DNA of 64,000 nucleotides. It comes from Ctena decussata (Eukaryota > Mollusca > Bivalvia > Lucinida > Lucinidae). A program made the position numbers and the translations under genes. Each line of letters opens with the position of its first letter. Position 1 is the stretch's first letter. The stretch is from assembly GCA_963989385.1 (NCBI GenBank), contig OZ022502.1:55781969-55845968 (forward strand), written 5' to 3'. Positions 38,162 to 50,100 of the stretch are shown one piece after another. Below the pieces are notes generated by a model. It was not told where the DNA came from. It searched no databases and saw only the letters and a program-made list of their open reading frames with translations.

Positions 38162-39980
38162 TCTTCCTATTGGCAAAGCTGCAGGGCCTGATGGTATTGA
38201 TAACCGTATTCTCCGTGAAATAGCTGCTGAACTGTCTGTACCCTTCTGCTCCCTGTTTAATCAATCACTTCGAACGGGTGTATTTCCTGATTGTTGGAAA
38301 ATATCACATGTATGCCCTATTCATAAGAGTGGTGACCGATCCAAACCTTCTAATTACCGCCCCGTCTCTCTTTTGTGTAACCCGGAGAAATCCTTTGAAA
38401 GAGTTGTGTTCAAACATTTTTACAATCATTTAAACGACAACAAAATACTTACCTCGTTACAATCTGGCTTTATCCCAGGTGATTCTACGGTTAATCAGCT
38501 TACTTATCTTTACAACACCTTTTGTCATGCACTGGATTCAGGAAAGGAGGTTCGAGTTATTTTCTGTGATGTTTCCAAAGCGTTCGATCGTGTTTGGCAT
38601 GAGGGTCTTCTACTTAAGCTTGAAGCCGCTGGGATCACAGGTAGCTTGCTTACATGGTTTCGTTCCTATCTTACAGACAGAAAGCAGAGGGTCGTGCTTC
38701 CTGGGGTTCAGTCAAAATGGAACAACATCCGGGCTGGAGTGCCACAGGGGTCGATATTAGGGCCGCTTTTGTTCTTGTTGTTTATAAACGACATCGTTGA
38801 AGACATAGCATCAAACATTCGACTTTTCGCTGATGATACCAGCCTGTATATGGTTGTTGATAATCCGGAGACTACCGCAGAGATTCTTAATTTAGATATT
38901 GACAAAATACTTAAATGGGCAAAACGCTGGCTCGTCACTTTCAATCCTCTTAAGACAGAAACACTTCTCATATCTCGTAAACTTAATAGACCTATTCATC
39001 CTCCTCTTTTCATGGATAATCAACAAATCAATGAAGTTGAAGTTCATAAACATCTGGGTGTCTTTTTTTCTAATGACTGTACGTGGCATACGCATATTAA
39101 TTTTGTTAAAGAAAAGGCATGGAAAAGAATAAATACAATGCGTAAGCTAAAATTCGAATTAGATAGAAAATCTCTTGAAATAATTTACTTTACTTTCATT
39201 AGGCCACTCTTAGAATATGCTAATGTCATTTGGGATAATTGTACACAATATGAAAAAATAGAACTTGACAAAATACAGAATGAAGCTGCAAGAATAGTCA
39301 CCGGAACTACTAAATTGATTTCTCTACAAGCACTTTACGAAGACACTAAATGGGAAACTTTGGACGAAAGACGGCGAAAAAGCAAACTTGTACTCTTTTA
39401 CAAAATGACTAATGATCTTTCACCTGGCTATCTCTCTTCTCTCGTTCCCCCTTCAGTAAATAGCGTCTCTGCATACAATTTGCGTAATTCGAACGATATT
39501 CAGACGTAATCTCTCGAACAACTCAGTATTTCAATTCGTTTCTTCCATCAGTCGTTAGAGAGTGGAATGAATTACCATTAGATATTAGGGCCTGTGACTC
39601 CGTCAGCAGCTTCAAGCGTCGACTTAAGGAAAGGAATTGCGTTGTTCCAAAGTATTACTATGTTGGAAACAGAAAACTTCAAATTTTACATGCACGACTA
39701 CGAACTAAATGCAGCTCATTAAATCATGATTTGTTTCTAAAGCATATAACAGAATCACCCCTATGTCGTTGTGGTGCTGTGGAAACTACTCAACACTTTT
39801 TGATGGTCTGTCGTTTGTATGACAACCAGCGCACAAATCTTATTAATATTGTTTCTCAGCAAACTACAGTCACACTACGAGTTCTGTTATATGGTGATAA
39901 TACGCTTTCATTACATTCCAACACTATTATCTTTGAAGCTGTTCAGAGATACATAAAAGAAACAAAACGTTTTACATAAC
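38162..39980 (+). pseudogene. LINE reverse transcriptase, one frameshift near 39507
   Basis: It reads from LPIGKAAGPDGIDNRILRE through CDVSKAFDRVWHEGLL, AGVPQGSILGPLLFLLFIND and the catalytic LFADDTSLY. The thumb (HLGVFFSNDCTWHTHI) continues to RNSNDIQ at 39509. After a single frame change the ORF goes on to a C-terminal Cys-rich motif, CRCGAVETTQHFLMVC, ending near 39978. Only one visible lesion in about 600 codons implies a young copy, although the 5' inversion makes it inactive. Confidence 0.9.
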
Positions 39981-40519
39981 ATTTAACTATGATGCAATTT
40001 AGTAATACTTTGTATTATACAATGTTCTGGAGTTAACTTGACATAACTTGATATAATATAATAGCTTTTTAGTAGGGTACAAGCAACTGGTTATGCTACT
40101 GATCCCCTCTCCGAGTCTCCGACACTCACTCACAGCTAAACCCATTTTTTTTCTATTTATTATCAATAGCTGTCTCTAAATTTCACTGGTTATTGATTTG
40201 ATACTGTTACATACTGAACCTATTGTTTATATATACTGTCTGCGTCAACTTTATATGCTATGTAACTTCGCTACTGGAAGTATTTATTTCAGTATGTACT
40301 GATGTTATTCTAGTAATATATATATATATATATATATGTTAACTTATTTCAACTACAGTAACATACAACATGATCGCCATTATTTGTAAAATTGTATTCA
40401 TTTGCAGGAGAAGAACCAAATAAGCTCATGCTTCCGTTCTAATCCTATTTATTCTGCGTATTAGATCTATGTACACTTGAGATTTGTTGAAATAAATATG
40501 TTTAAACTAAATACTAAAG

Positions 40520-41023
40520 TTATGGTTATCCAAAACCCTGCTTTAATTTTGGATATCAATAAATTGAAGTACGGATATCCATAATTCGATTTATGGATAT
40601 CAATAATTTGATTTATGAATATCCAGAATACAGCAGATTTTTAGATATCCAAAAATCGAATTACCGATATTCAGAAGTCGAATTATGGATATCGAGAAAT
40701 CGAATAATGGATATCCAAATATTATGCTGTACATTTGGATATCCATAAATTGATCACTGGGTAGCCATAAATACAAATAAATAGTCAAACGACACCCCTT
40801 TCCCTATTTATGGATATCAGTTCATAGATTTTTGGATATCCATAATTCGATTATCCAAAAAGACAGCATAATATTGGATATACATAATTCGATTTATGGT
40901 TATCCATAAATCAAATTATGGATACCCGTAATTCTTGAGGCCATAAGCAGCGATATAATGCTTACAGATAGACAACAACAACAAAGTAATTCAATTTATG
41001 AATATCCAAAAATAAAGGCTATT
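40520..41023. repeat. Palindromic ggatatcc/cgaatt repeat array, left arm
   Basis: At least twenty variants of ggatatccataa-tcgaattatgg in both orientations, including a junction word aaatagtcaaacgacacccc near 40785. The mirror arm is at 46518-46800. The first bases (ttatggtt) still belong to the decayed LINE. Confidence 0.75.
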
Positions 41024-41025
41024 AC

Positions 41026-41881
41026 TAAAACCTTGTACCGCACCGCACCGCACCGCACTGGGGTAAAATAAAGTACCGCACCGCCGAAGATTTCCGAACC
41101 CTACCGAATTTTATGGCCTCTACTGTAGGCAAAGGGTATGTTACTTAGTATATGCTGATTTTGTAAATAATTTTTTTAATCAGACGTGTTAATGTATTGG
41201 AAGTATAAACATATTTATATCATGCTGAAACCTTAATTGCCCAACCTCAAAACAGATTATAATATCGGTTTTATCCATTTCAATAAATTATTAGGATAAC
41301 TATCACATGGTAGTCCGAAGCGTTTAGATTTGGTAAGTTTTGTTTATAAAAATAAAACTGAGGTACACTTTCAATATACATTTTTGTTTTCAGGTAACTT
41401 TCATATAATTTAAACAAATCGCATATACATAGATAGCTATCTAAAAAAAAATATTACGGAAGGGGGGGGGGGGGGGCGGGGCCGACTCTTAAAAAGTATG
41501 CCTGTGTTGCAATCACCAGAGAAATACATGTTTAAATTCTTTGGAGAAAAGGCCTCGACAGTATAATGTTATTATGCGTGCAGAGAAAATATTCAAAGTA
41601 TTTAAAATGAGTGTTTGCTTGTAGAAGATGGCAGAGTGATCCTATGTATAAATATTAAGATGGAGAAGTATTTTCGACGAATTAATTCGACATACAGTAA
41701 ATATTTATAAATAAATTCATTGTTTACTGTCACAAAGAATTACAGGAACAAATCTGTAAATAGAGATGGCATATAACACGAGTGCGGTAAAGTTCGGATT
41801 TTACTCGACACTGTACGGAAATTTCCGTAAGTGCGGTACATGGTTTTAGCCGGTGCGGTGCGGTGCGGTACAAGGTTTTAG
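41026..41881. mobile_element. TIR element with ctaaaaccttgtaccgcaccg ends
   Basis: The left end ctaaaaccttgtaccgcacc (then gcaccgcacc) is the exact inverse of ggtgcggtgcggtacaaggttttag at the right end, about 31 bp. Internal subterminal copies of gtaccgcacc/ggtgcggtac suggest repeated transposase-binding sites. It contains no transposase. Confidence 0.8.
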
Positions 41882-42895
41882 GGGAAGGAATAGAAACCGG
41901 GACCCGGGACCAAAATCCGGGACCAAAATCCGGGACCAATTTTCGTTGGCATTAAAATTGTACTAAAGATGCTAATAAAAAGCTGAAAATTGGACCATAA
42001 GGAGATTATAGTCTCTTCTGAAAAATGCATATAAAGATTTTATAAAACTTTCCATATTTATTGAAATTTTAACAAAAATACAGGACCACGTCGAGCTTTT
42101 TCGACCCGGGACCAGTTTTTGCGGGAGTGACGATGTCAAGCAAATCTCAATTTTTTCCTACAGAAACATTTTAAACCCCAATAATTTTACATTTCGTCAT
42201 CTGTAAACATACCAAAGAAGATAAAAAAAATAAAAAATATGAAATTTATCTGTAATTTTTGCGAAAAATTCGACCCGGGACCAACCCGGGACCAAAATCT
42301 TCATTTGTTTGTTGTGCGATGTTGACGAAGTCAATGCATTTTTAATTTTCTTCTACATTATCGTTTAAAATCTCATTGTTTTACTTTGTGTCATATCTGT
42401 AGATGCCACAAAAGACGAAAATGCAAAAATTTGTAAAATATATCCCTTATTTTGAGAGAAAACCTACCTGGGACCAAATGGTCATTTTCTGCGGCTTAGA
42501 CATTGTCTTGGTACGTTGCCATAGAATCTGAACATTCCACAAAAGCAGAAATTGATCCGCTTCTAAAATAAATGAGGAATGCTCTTGGGTGTGTGAAAAG
42601 TGTATGAAAGAACATTTCTTCAATGTCAAATGAATATAGGTTCTGTTGGGATGACGATACTAAAATAAATATATACTATTCAGGCAGCAAATAACCTTTT
42701 CAAAAACCATATTTCATAATTTTGTCCCCAGCTGGTCCCTGGTTAAATATGCCTATCAGCAGACCCTACCAAGACAAAATTAGACAATTGTTATAGTTTT
42801 GGCATGTTTAGAACCTTGCACAAGGTAAATAAGGACTATCAAAAAGCTATTCCTTATCAAAAATTAAGAAATACATGACATTGTCAGCTTTTTAA

Positions 42896-45800
42896 TAAGT
42901 AAGTAAGTAGTAAGTAAGTAAGTAAGCTTTATTTAAAGAGGGTTACTCATTTGGCTTTCGCCAATCTTCCATGAGGCCCTCTAAAAGTTCATGCATACAG
43001 ACTTTACAATTCAGCATCATGATAATAAATATGTGAAAAATTACAATAATATGAAAATTTCAATACAAGTACACGCACACTCATACACTCACATACATAC
43101 ATACCCAGCAGGCACATAACATCAAAATGACGTCGTACAGACGTCGAATCGACGCCATCACGTCGAATCGACGTCAGCACGACGTAACCTCGACGTCACG
43201 CGTCCGCTGGGTACATACTAGACGAATTGATGAAATACGAAATTTTGACAATAAGCATATAAAACTAATTAAATTGCGGGGGAAAAATGCAACAATAAAT
43301 AAGAAACAGCTCACGTTTTCAAAAGACAAAATATGAGCACCGGAATACTCAAAGCAAAATAGAAGAAGAAAAACACTCAGATGAAATGGCGGTGGGGGTG
43401 AAAAGGGCAAACTTGATTGATATTTTAATTTTTCATCCATGTAATACATTTATTAACAAAAGAATTAATGGATACAGCATTTTTAATATCTAAAGGTATA
43501 CTGTTCCAGATTACTGCTCCAGAGTATGACAGGCTACTTTTATATAAATTGTTGTTTGGCTTGGGAATAAGAAAGTTTCTATTAGAAACAGACCGCAAAT
43601 TGGAAGCTGTTTCATTAGCATCGTTGTTTCTCATTTGAAACATATCAATTAAGTATTTAGGGGCAATTTTTTGGGCTATTTTATACATCATCTTTGCTTT
43701 TTGCAAAAATACACTTTCTTCAAATGACAACAGCTTAAGACGGTTCCGGGATTCTTCAAGATTTATATATTCATTGCCAAGGATAAGTTTACATGCTCGA
43801 CGTTGCAGTTTGTTAATTTTATTTATATTATTGTTAGATGAGTTTCCCCAAATAATGCTGCAATAGTCAAAGTGGGTTTTGATATACGCATTGTAGAATA
43901 GAAGTCTGTGTTCTAAGGTTAAATAACTTTTTATTTGAGACAAAAGCCACAAATTTGAAGAAACCTTCTTTGAAACATACTTAAAATGGGTATTCCAAAT
44001 AAAGTTCTCATTAATGTTAACACCTAAAACTTTTTCATTGGTACTGAGCTGTATTTCCACATCATCATAGCTAAGCAATAAGCCGCTGCCAGTAAGAGTT
44101 ACTCGCTTCTGTCTACTTGTCAATAGCATAGTTTTAGTTTTATCAGGATTGAGCAGCATTCCGTTTTCTCGACACCAGGTTTTTAACAAATTTAAAGCCG
44201 ACTGGAGATTTTCCTGGAGACTCGATTTGTCTGTCTGGATATCATATAAAGTGGTATCATCTGCATACAGGTCAGTTGCTGATACAACGTTTTTGAGTGT
44301 TAAAGGAAGGTCATTTATAAAGAGCAGAAATAGAAGGGGGCCTAGAATAGAACCCTGGGGAACCCCATAGGAAATTCTTTCACTTTCAGAACGAAATCTA
44401 TTAATTGAGACGCTTTGAGTGCGGTTTGATAAATAAGATTTAAACCAAGACAGCGATAAACTACTACACTTATAACAACTTAATTTTTTCAACAATATTT
44501 CGTGGTCAACCATGTCGAAAGCTTTCCGGAAGTCAACCATAATACAACCTACAAAACGTCCCTCGTTGATAGCTTTAAGCCAAGTATCGAACATAAGAAC
44601 GAGTGCTGATTCTGTTGAGTACCCTTCACGGAAACCACTTTGCCTTTTATGCAAAAGTTCATAAGTATTCAGAAATGTTGTAAATTTAATATTGATCCAT
44701 TTTTCAATCAGCTTAGACAGGGTTGGGAGAATGGAAATAGGGCGATAATTGTTTACTTCATCCTTAGAATTAGCCTTGAAAACAGGACTAACTCGTGCAT
44801 GTTTCCATAAATCTGGAAACTCGCCAGTCGTTAGACTTTTGTTTACGATGAAAGCTATGCTTGGTGCAATGACATCTGGGGCCAACCTAAGTAATTTTGG
44901 TCCTATGCAGTCCAGTCCAGTGGCTTTTGTTGTATCGAGACTTAATAAAAACCTTTTAACAAATGCAATATTTATAGTAGGAATATCAAAATATGTATCG
45001 GGTTGTACCTTAGAATCAACAAATGTTTTCAATTTATCAAAGTCTGATAGCTGAGTTGGTTCTTTCAGATTTGATGCTACGTTGGCAAAATATTTATTGA
45101 ACATATTTGCAATCTCCTGTTCATTATATATATAACTGTCCCCCATTTTGATACAGTGTATATTTTCTTTACACTGACCCTTGCTGGAAGCCCCAAATTT
45201 TCTAAATAACTTCCAAATTGTTCTCGGGTTTTCATTACTTTCTTCAATTTCGTTCTGATACATTTTACGTTTAGAATTAACTATCAGTTTTGATACATTA
45301 TTTCTTAATAGTCTGTATTGATTTAAATCACCGTTTACTTTACATTTGTTTCTTTCCTTAATTAAATCTAAAATTTCAGATGTCAGCCAGTCAGGCTGAC
45401 GTTTCTTTTTAACTCTATGACATTTTAGTGGAGCGTGCTTGTTAATGACTTCAAGGAAAAGCATGTTCCAGACCTCGACCATTTCATCAAGGTTATCATA
45501 ATTCTGAATAATTTCCCACGGCACTCGCTGAAGGTCGTTTGTAAAAGCATTTTCATCAAATGTTTTAAAAGACCGGTATGTAATAGTTTGATGGCGATGC
45601 TTACTTGGAGAGAAATTTAGCTTTCGATTGCCAAAAATGGCATAATGATCACTGATTGATAAATTACATACACTAACTTGATTAATGTTTTCTTCCATGT
45701 TTGTATATATATGGTCAATTAGAGTACTACTTGTTAGAGTTTCTCTTGTAGGCCGATTGATCATTTGACTCAGACCTAGGGAAATTGTAAAATTCAACCA

Positions 45801-45915
45801 TTCAGTATCTGTGTGTTCACCTAATAAATTTTTATTAAAATCTCCTAACAGTAATATTTCCTTGCCTTCTTTTGAAACATTATCAATAAAATCCTCAAAT
45901 CGATCACTGACGACT
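42896..45915 (-). mobile_element. 5'-truncated LINE with intact RT frame
   Basis: It is inserted in the fold-back element. The 3' end (low coordinates) has an AATAAAG-like word followed by an acttactt microsatellite tail (42896-42927 on the plus strand). The 5' junction is near 45915, inside the endonuclease domain. Confidence 0.8.
43105..43211. mobile_element. 107-bp MITE rich in ACGTCG
   Basis: The ends cccagcaggcac and cgtccgctggg are inverted. The interior is mostly gacgtcg/cgacgtc words. tacatac on both sides (43098-43104 and 43212-43218) is a possible 7-bp duplication, although the left flank is a (catac) microsatellite. It sits in the 3' UTR of the LINE. Confidence 0.65.
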
Positions 45916-45944
45916 TTGGTCCCGGGCAGAGTTATTCGTAGCAT
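43425..45944 (-). CDS. LINE ORF2-like: endonuclease C-terminus plus reverse transcriptase (839 codons)
   Basis: The protein retains EILLLGDFNKNLL (about residues 31-42) and LIDHIYTN/SISDHYAIF of the apurinic endonuclease. The RT follows with PVFKANSKDEVNNYRPISIL, SGFREGYSTESALV, MVDFRKAFDMVDHEILLKKL, YGVPQGSILGPLLFLLFIND and catalytic YADDTTLY (560-567). The thumb and a C-terminal segment ending near WMKN complete it. No stop or frameshift interrupts it. The first about 12 residues (MLRITLPGTKVV) come from the fold-back arm, so the ATG is fortuitous. The endonuclease N-terminus is missing, and the copy cannot be autonomous. The motif set fits CR1/Jockey-type elements. Confidence 0.88.
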   Translation of the reverse strand: MLRITLPGTKVVSDRFEDFIDNVSKEGKEILLLGDFNKNLLGEHTDTEWLNFTISLGLSQMINRPTRETLTSSTLIDHIYTNMEENINQVSVCNLSISDHYAIFGNRKLNFSPSKHRHQTITYRSFKTFDENAFTNDLQRVPWEIIQNYDNLDEMVEVWNMLFLEVINKHAPLKCHRVKKKRQPDWLTSEILDLIKERNKCKVNGDLNQYRLLRNNVSKLIVNSKRKMYQNEIEESNENPRTIWKLFRKFGASSKGQCKENIHCIKMGDSYIYNEQEIANMFNKYFANVASNLKEPTQLSDFDKLKTFVDSKVQPDTYFDIPTINIAFVKRFLLSLDTTKATGLDCIGPKLLRLAPDVIAPSIAFIVNKSLTTGEFPDLWKHARVSPVFKANSKDEVNNYRPISILPTLSKLIEKWINIKFTTFLNTYELLHKRQSGFREGYSTESALVLMFDTWLKAINEGRFVGCIMVDFRKAFDMVDHEILLKKLSCYKCSSLSLSWFKSYLSNRTQSVSINRFRSESERISYGVPQGSILGPLLFLLFINDLPLTLKNVVSATDLYADDTTLYDIQTDKSSLQENLQSALNLLKTWCRENGMLLNPDKTKTMLLTSRQKRVTLTGSGLLLSYDDVEIQLSTNEKVLGVNINENFIWNTHFKYVSKKVSSNLWLLSQIKSYLTLEHRLLFYNAYIKTHFDYCSIIWGNSSNNNINKINKLQRRACKLILGNEYINLEESRNRLKLLSFEESVFLQKAKMMYKIAQKIAPKYLIDMFQMRNNDANETASNLRSVSNRNFLIPKPNNNLYKSSLSYSGAVIWNSIPLDIKNAVSINSFVNKCITWMKN

Positions 45945-46517
45945 TTTGGTTAAACATGTCGATTTCTTTTTTCTTTTTTTTTCATTTCTATTTCTTTGGC
46001 ATCTCTACATACGAGTAAATGTAAAACTGATGGGATTTTAAACGTTTATAGAGACAAAAACTGAAATTTCCTTCACATCGTCTACGAAACAAATGACGAT
46101 TTTGGTCCCGGGTTGGTCCCGGGTTAAATTTTTCGCAAAAATAATAGATAAATTTTGCATTTTTTTAAAATTCAATCTTCTTTAGTATGTTTACATATGA
46201 CGAGACGTAAAATAATTTGGGTTTAAATTGTTTCTGTAGGAAAAAATTGAGATTTGCTTGACATCGTCAATACCGCAAAAACTGGTCCCGGGTCGAAATT
46301 GCTTGACCTGGGCCTGTCTTTTTGTTAAAATTTCAACAAATATCGAAAGTTTTATAAAATCTTTATATGCATTTTTTCAGACGAGCCTATAAACTACTTA
46401 TGGTCTAATTTTCAGCTTCTTATTGGCATGTTTGGTACAATTTTGGGGCCAACAAAAATTGGTCCCGGATTTTGGTCCCGGGTCCCGGGCGTTGGTCCCG
46501 GTTTCTATTCCTTCCCG

Positions 46518-46800
46518 GTTTTAGTAATGGCCAAAAATAAAGCAGTTTTGATATTGAAAAATCGAATTATGGATAGCCATAAATCGAATAATGGATATCC
46601 GAAAATCGAATTATGGTCAATTTATGGATATTCAAAAACATTTATTATTTTTGGCAATCCAAAGTTCGAATTTTGGATATCCATAAATCGATTTTTTTTT
46701 ATCCATTTTTTTTTTTTTTTTTGACATCTAAAAATGAATAATGGATACAACGGAAATCCAAAAATAGGGAATAAATAGTAAAACGGCACCCATAAGGATA
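46518..46800. repeat. Palindromic ggatatcc/cgaatt repeat array, right arm
   Basis: It starts with gttttagtaatggcc, the inverse of ggctattactaaaac at 41013-41028. It continues with attatggatatccgaaaatcg-type words and ends gtaaaacggcaccc. It is the counterpart of 40520-41023, separated from it by the nested insertions. Confidence 0.7.
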
Positions 46801-46863
46801 AATTCATAAAGTGATGCGTTTATAGAATCTTATCTGTTACTTTCGTTTTCGTCAGTGCGATCA

Positions 46864-46913
46864 TAACTAGCACCGATTATTGACTGACCTTAACTAGCAC
46901 CGATTATTGACTG
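46864..46913 (+). repeat. Two direct 23-bp copies upstream of the FAM162-like gene
   Basis: taactagcaccgattattga-ctg occurs at 46864 and 46891 (27-bp spacing), about 85 bp before the ATG. The position suggests a duplicated promoter-proximal element, but no function is shown. Confidence 0.5.
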
Positions 46914-46996
46914 GCTCACCACAAGGTGACAAAACGAGTAGATCCTATTTGACATCTGACATATATTTCGTCGTTTTGCAGGTCAACAGCGCTACG

Positions 46997-47135
46997 ATGG
47001 CAGCCCTTCCAAGAAAAGTTCTGTTGCGCTGTTTGCGTAATGTGGCAGCTGAACTGAGAAGTACTTCGACAAATAATTTGAGATGTAGTCCAGCTGTCCA
47101 TTGGAAGTTAAATTCAAGGGGTTTTGCGACTGAAG
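46997..47135 (+). CDS. FAM162-like exon 1 (mitochondrial presequence)
   Basis: ATG in context acgATGG, 46 codons plus one base, donor gtaaga. A ttttgcag|gtcaac sequence just upstream may be the acceptor of a 5' UTR exon. Confidence 0.7.
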
Positions 47136-50100
47136 GTAAGAAAGTGTGCAGTGGACACTGGTCTACCAGGTTGAGGGGGCATCTCAAAGATGTTCTTGTA
47201 TTTAAATTTTCCTCAATTTGCATAAAACGCAACAGTGGAAGTTAATTTTTTTAACAAAATCATAGAAGGTTTGTCACCGTTTATACAATTGTTCTAGTCT
47301 AATATCTTGACGTAACTCCGATTTTATTATTGGATTGGTCTCCGTTACGTCTAATTGCCATTGACTAATTTCTATAGTACAAATTTTCAATGCAACCCCC
47401 ACTTACATTCTCAGTGTGATTCAGCTTGCTAACCAGCCTGACAGCACTAAATGGATGTCACTGAAGTATGAATAAATATTTATGAAACTGTACATGTAAC
47501 CATTTTGCTAAATTAACGTTGTAAAGCTCAGTGACCTATAAATACAGTGACTCGCGTCTTCACCTTTCGGCTCAAAGAGGCGTGTCGCGCATGCGACTGC
47601 AGCGCCTCCTACCGGGGCGCCATTTTTAATACAAGCCGAAAAAGCTTGAATTTCTGTCAAAAGTTAACGGCGTGCATCGCCCAATTAATCGGTGTTTTCA
47701 TAGTGAATTTATTATGCAACGCTAAGGTAAGTTTTGAATTTTATAATGATGTATCAGAATATAAGTTTTATAATGATTTTGCTTGGTTTTGGAGTTCATT
47801 TTTAACGATGTAAATTGAGAAACTTTGGTCAATCGGAAGAAAATGGCGACGATGCCGTAAAAACCATCACTTCTTTTACGATGTACTCCGTCGTTAATAA
47901 GGTTTGAGGTAATATTTTAGCATTAGAAAACGAGAGTGGAAGGACCAAAATGTTGTTTAATATCAATTTCATGACAATTATTTACTATTTTGATAGTCTT
48001 ATGACAGTATAGAAATAGGCTTATTTAGAAAAGTAGCGAAAACCGGCAAATCAGGATGTTCAAAACCCCACTCCCCCGTTTTTGAATAAGGCTCCCATAA
48101 TAACTAATTTTGAGCCTCACAATGATATTTTTCATAAAGTTGAATGCCTTCTTAATTGTTTGAGTGCTATTTTATGCAATTTCGTGCCGATTTAATGGGT
48201 CAAAATAATCTTAAAATAAAACTTGTTTTTCACAGTTTTCGCCATAAAACAATGAGTTCAGAGGGTTGGTTAGTTATGCATTGAAGAATTTGTCAGGGAC
48301 CAAAGTTCTTATTTCACATCAATAAAAATTAATCCCAAAACCAAGCAAAATAATCATAAAAGTCATCATAAAATTGAAAGCTTACCTGAACGTTGAATAA
48401 TAATTTGATTACGTAAACATTAATGAAATGGGCGATTCACGTCGTTAACTTCTGACAGAAATTCCAACCCACTCAGCTTAATTAAAACCTATGTCACTGA
48501 CTTACTTCAATTTTCAATGCATGCATATTCTCCTAAGTAAGAGAGAGCCAAGATCAAAATCCTCATCCAAATGCATAATAAAAAAAAAGTTTCCCGTATT
48601 TATATTGAAAAGCCCTCCAGCCCGTTTTTTCGTGTTTTTTTTTTTTTAACTACGTCAAGTAAAACTACCGTATAAAAAGTTGGCAAGTTTGGTATCAAAA
48701 TTTCGGAAATTAAGTACACAATTTAACGCAAACGTTTGTAAGAACACATGATTTATACAGATAAAATAAAACAATGACAATATTAAAACAGGGTTCGCGC
48801 TACCGCTCGCCAAAGTCGCCAAATGCGATAAAATAATATTTTTGGCTCCAAAAATATTGATTTGGCGAAAACAAGTGGCGAAAAAAAAAACACATCTAAA
48901 AAAAAATCGTATGGCAAAGTTTTACGGTATCAGAGACGATCTCCACAATCATTAATCAACACCTTCCATTAATACCTGTTAATCTGCTCCTCAAGTAATC
49001 CACAGTGACAGGACACCAAGCAGACGCTTCATGCCTCAAGGGTCAATGGGTAATCATGTTATGTAAACTTGAACACACCCCATGTCTATGCATCTCATTA
49101 TTTTTGATAGCTCAGGTAAACACAACATTGACACCTTCCGAGCTAATAAACTCACTGATCTGTGAAAATACAGGGTTTTTATTCCTGCCGATTGTTGATT
49201 AGATAACGGTACTTGTGTAAAAGATCAAAAGAGATACCGACTGAAGGTTGACCATGTGAAAAGGCGCTTAAGCCACTTTGAATGCGCAGGCTGATCAGTG
49301 TCTTCACTTGACGCAAATTTCTGAAGTAGTTTTTTTGGGGACCATTTATCCGAACTTTAATAGCTTATGGTGTAAAACATACTCATATTAAAGATGTAAG
49401 TTTTGATTCTGCCGTCTTACACTTGCCTATCTTTTTATGTCAGAACAGAATTTGGACATTGTTATATATACTTAGTCTACAACAACTCTCAGCTCACTGA
49501 AACTAAACTCGTTTGCATGAAGAGGATAAAGCAAAAACTGATACTGATAGTAAGGGGGTTGTAAGGGGAGGCAACAAAGCATAACTCTGAAGTACTAACT
49601 TTTGCCAAGCTTCTCAAGTACTAGCTTTTGTAAAGCTAGTTTCTTGGCCAGATTATCTCACAATAATAATAACAAATAATAACTTACTTACTTACTACTT
49701 ATTTATAATACTGAAAAAGGAACAGTAATAATAAACAATTAGAAATAAATAATCATAAGGATATTTAAAATGTCTTAGGCTATTTATAATGAGATAAGTT
49801 CCTACAAAAATAGAATAGGGAAAAGAGACTACAACTCATGAAAAACAGAGGGCAGTGAAAAGATTTAATTACAAGATTTAAAGCTTTTTTAGCAGTGTTT
49901 ATCTCTTTCAGTTGTCAGAGTAAAATGATTATGTCATGTAATAGACTGAAAGCAGTCTAAGCAACCACAGTAAACAGCAGGTTAAGAAATGAGAGTGTGG
50001 TGGGGGTGGGGGAGATATTTTCAAAGAATTCTTAATATTGCGAAAATTTGGCTTAAGTTTAAAGAATCTGGCACAAACAATATCAATTTGGCGAAAGTGG

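Larger units (their letters stand above)
37310..40508. mobile_element. LINE with 5' inversion (twin priming), 11-bp TSD
   Basis: The left part (about 37310-38158) encodes the endonuclease C-terminus and linker on the minus strand. The right part (about 38160-40508) encodes RT on the plus strand and a 3' UTR ending with an AATAAA signal near 40492. aaatactaaag occurs at 37299-37309 and 40509-40519, marking one insertion event. The inversion plus TSD is the signature of twin priming during target-primed reverse transcription. Confidence 0.88.
41882..46517. mobile_element. Fold-back element with about 600-bp inverted arms, split by a LINE
   Basis: The arms 41882-42480 and 45915-46517 are inverse copies: ggaaggaatagaaaccggga outermost, then repeated cccgggaccaaaat words, aaagattttataaaactttc and agcaaatctcaattttttcc. 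Without the LINE it would be about 1.6 kb. There is no coding capacity of its own. Confidence 0.8.

Noticed and set aside
37269..38264. A 331-codon minus-strand ORF as one protein
   Set aside because: Its first about 35 codons are antisense to the RT segment of the same LINE. The real inverted fragment begins near 38158.
45915..45944. Start codon of the 839-codon LINE frame as a genuine translation start
   Set aside because: Those residues are encoded by the inverted arm of the fold-back element. The LINE is 5'-truncated.
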